A stretch of DNA of 64,000 nt from Thalassobium sp. R2A62 (GTDB taxonomy: Bacteria > Pseudomonadota > Alphaproteobacteria > Rhodobacterales > Rhodobacteraceae). The notes below the pieces were generated by a model that was not told the origin of the DNA, searched no databases, and was given only the letters and a program-made list of their open reading frames with translations. The stretch is from assembly GCF_000161835.1 (NCBI RefSeq), contig NZ_GG697169.2:2918575-2982574 (forward strand). The letters run 5' to 3'. The translations under genes and the position numbers were made by a program. This document shows positions 63,721 to 64,000 of the stretch, in pieces; within the stretch, counting starts at the first letter, position 1; each line of letters starts with the position of its first letter.

Positions 63721-64000
63721 TGACCGCAGTTACCTTGGCCATATTGCCGGACAAGAATACTTCGTCAGCATCGCGAAAGTGGTCAAAACTGAGAACCTGT
63801 TCATGCACGGTGACGCCATCGGCGCGTAGGTTTTTGATGTGCCGTGCGCGGGTGATCCCTGACAGGAATGTACCGTTGGCAATGGGCGTAAACACTTCGC
63901 CATCTTTGACCATGAACACGTTGGCTGTGGCGGTTTCGGCCACGTTGCCCGCGACATCGGCGACCAGCGCGTTGCCGAAGCCCTTTGACCGCGCTTCGGC
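63632..64000 (-). CDS. Branched-chain amino acid aminotransferase, C-terminal part
   Basis: Last 122 codons of a class-IV PLP aminotransferase; the start lies beyond the window. EARSKGFGNALVADVAGNV, ETATANVFMVKDGEVF and GTFLSGITRARHI belong to the IlvE/D-amino-acid transaminase fold. The end YWDWAHSSA suggests the IlvE type, but a 4-amino-4-deoxychorismate lyase-like member cannot be excluded. Its end overlaps the possible start of the downstream membrane-protein gene. Confidence 0.8.
   Translation of the reverse strand, partial: AEARSKGFGNALVADVAGNVAETATANVFMVKDGEVFTPIANGTFLSGITRARHIKNLRADGVTVHEQVLSFDHFRDADEVFLSGNMAKVTAVSAFDDRQYQAGPLARRTRDLYWDWAHSSA

Overview
The window looks like a chromosomal segment of a marine roseobacter-type alphaproteobacterium (Rhodobacteraceae). 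The evidence is gene content and order: an aapJQMP/bzt amino-acid transporter, the rpmH-rnpA-yidD-yidC-MOSC-engB-argB series, a sucCD-sucAB-lpd/mdh/sdh TCA cluster interleaved with ethylmalonyl-CoA pathway genes, a LuxR/LuxI pair, a CtrA-type box, and moderate-to-high GC. Genus cannot be fixed from the sequence alone.

Layout. 1-3.5 kb: end of a substrate-binding protein plus the aapQ, aapM and aapP genes. 3.5-12.3 kb (minus strand): a housekeeping series from rpmH down to argB and a SixA-like phosphatase, interrupted by ttcA and by a GGDEF-EAL gene broken at a C8 tract. 12.6-16.2 kb: TVP38-like membrane protein, pyridine nucleotide-disulfide oxidoreductase and an orphan histidine kinase. 16.2-17.45 kb: tRNA-Arg(ACG), a scar of mobile DNA (short repeats and an IS3-type orfA remnant) and tRNA-Ala(GGC). 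17.5-32.3 kb: a GntR regulator followed by the TCA genes lpd, sucB, sucA, sucD, sucC and mdh, with small envelope proteins between them. 33.2-42 kb: malyl-CoA thioesterase/lyase family gene, mesaconyl-CoA hydratase and the sdhCDAB operon, with three unexpected genes between sdhA and sdhB. 42-44.7 kb: a DUF1989 protein, purine nucleoside phosphorylase and two tandem secreted JAMM-like proteins. 44.7-49.7 kb: ethylmalonyl-CoA mutase, an acyltransferase and crotonyl-CoA carboxylase/reductase. 49.9-51.7 kb: quorum-sensing locus with a CtrA-type box, intact luxR and a frameshifted luxI. 51.7-55 kb: RecD-like helicase, TIGR02186 protein, TSUP permease. 55-60.3 kb: a BMP-type (nucleoside) ABC transporter. 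60.3-64 kb: rimI, tsaB, nfuA, a universal stress protein, a membrane protein and the end of a branched-chain aminotransferase.

How it fits together. The centre encodes acetyl-CoA assimilation: the ethylmalonyl-CoA pathway (ccr, ecm, mch, an mcl-type gene) delivers C4 acids into a TCA cycle encoded a few kilobases away. The perfect palindrome TGTGATCACA lies directly before the GntR gene and twice, with centres 21 bp apart, upstream of both sucC and sdhC. This points to one regulator, probably the AkgR type known from Rhodobacter sphaeroides, that autoregulates and controls the TCA operons. A different palindrome, TTACGTAA, is duplicated with the same 21 bp spacing before lpd.

No CRISPR array, prophage or complete insertion sequence was seen. 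The less expected signals are the paired 21-bp operators, the two homopolymer-linked frameshifts in signalling genes (c-di-GMP and acyl-homoserine lactone), the secreted JAMM-like pair, and the glycosyltransferase/sulfotransferase insertion in the sdh operon.
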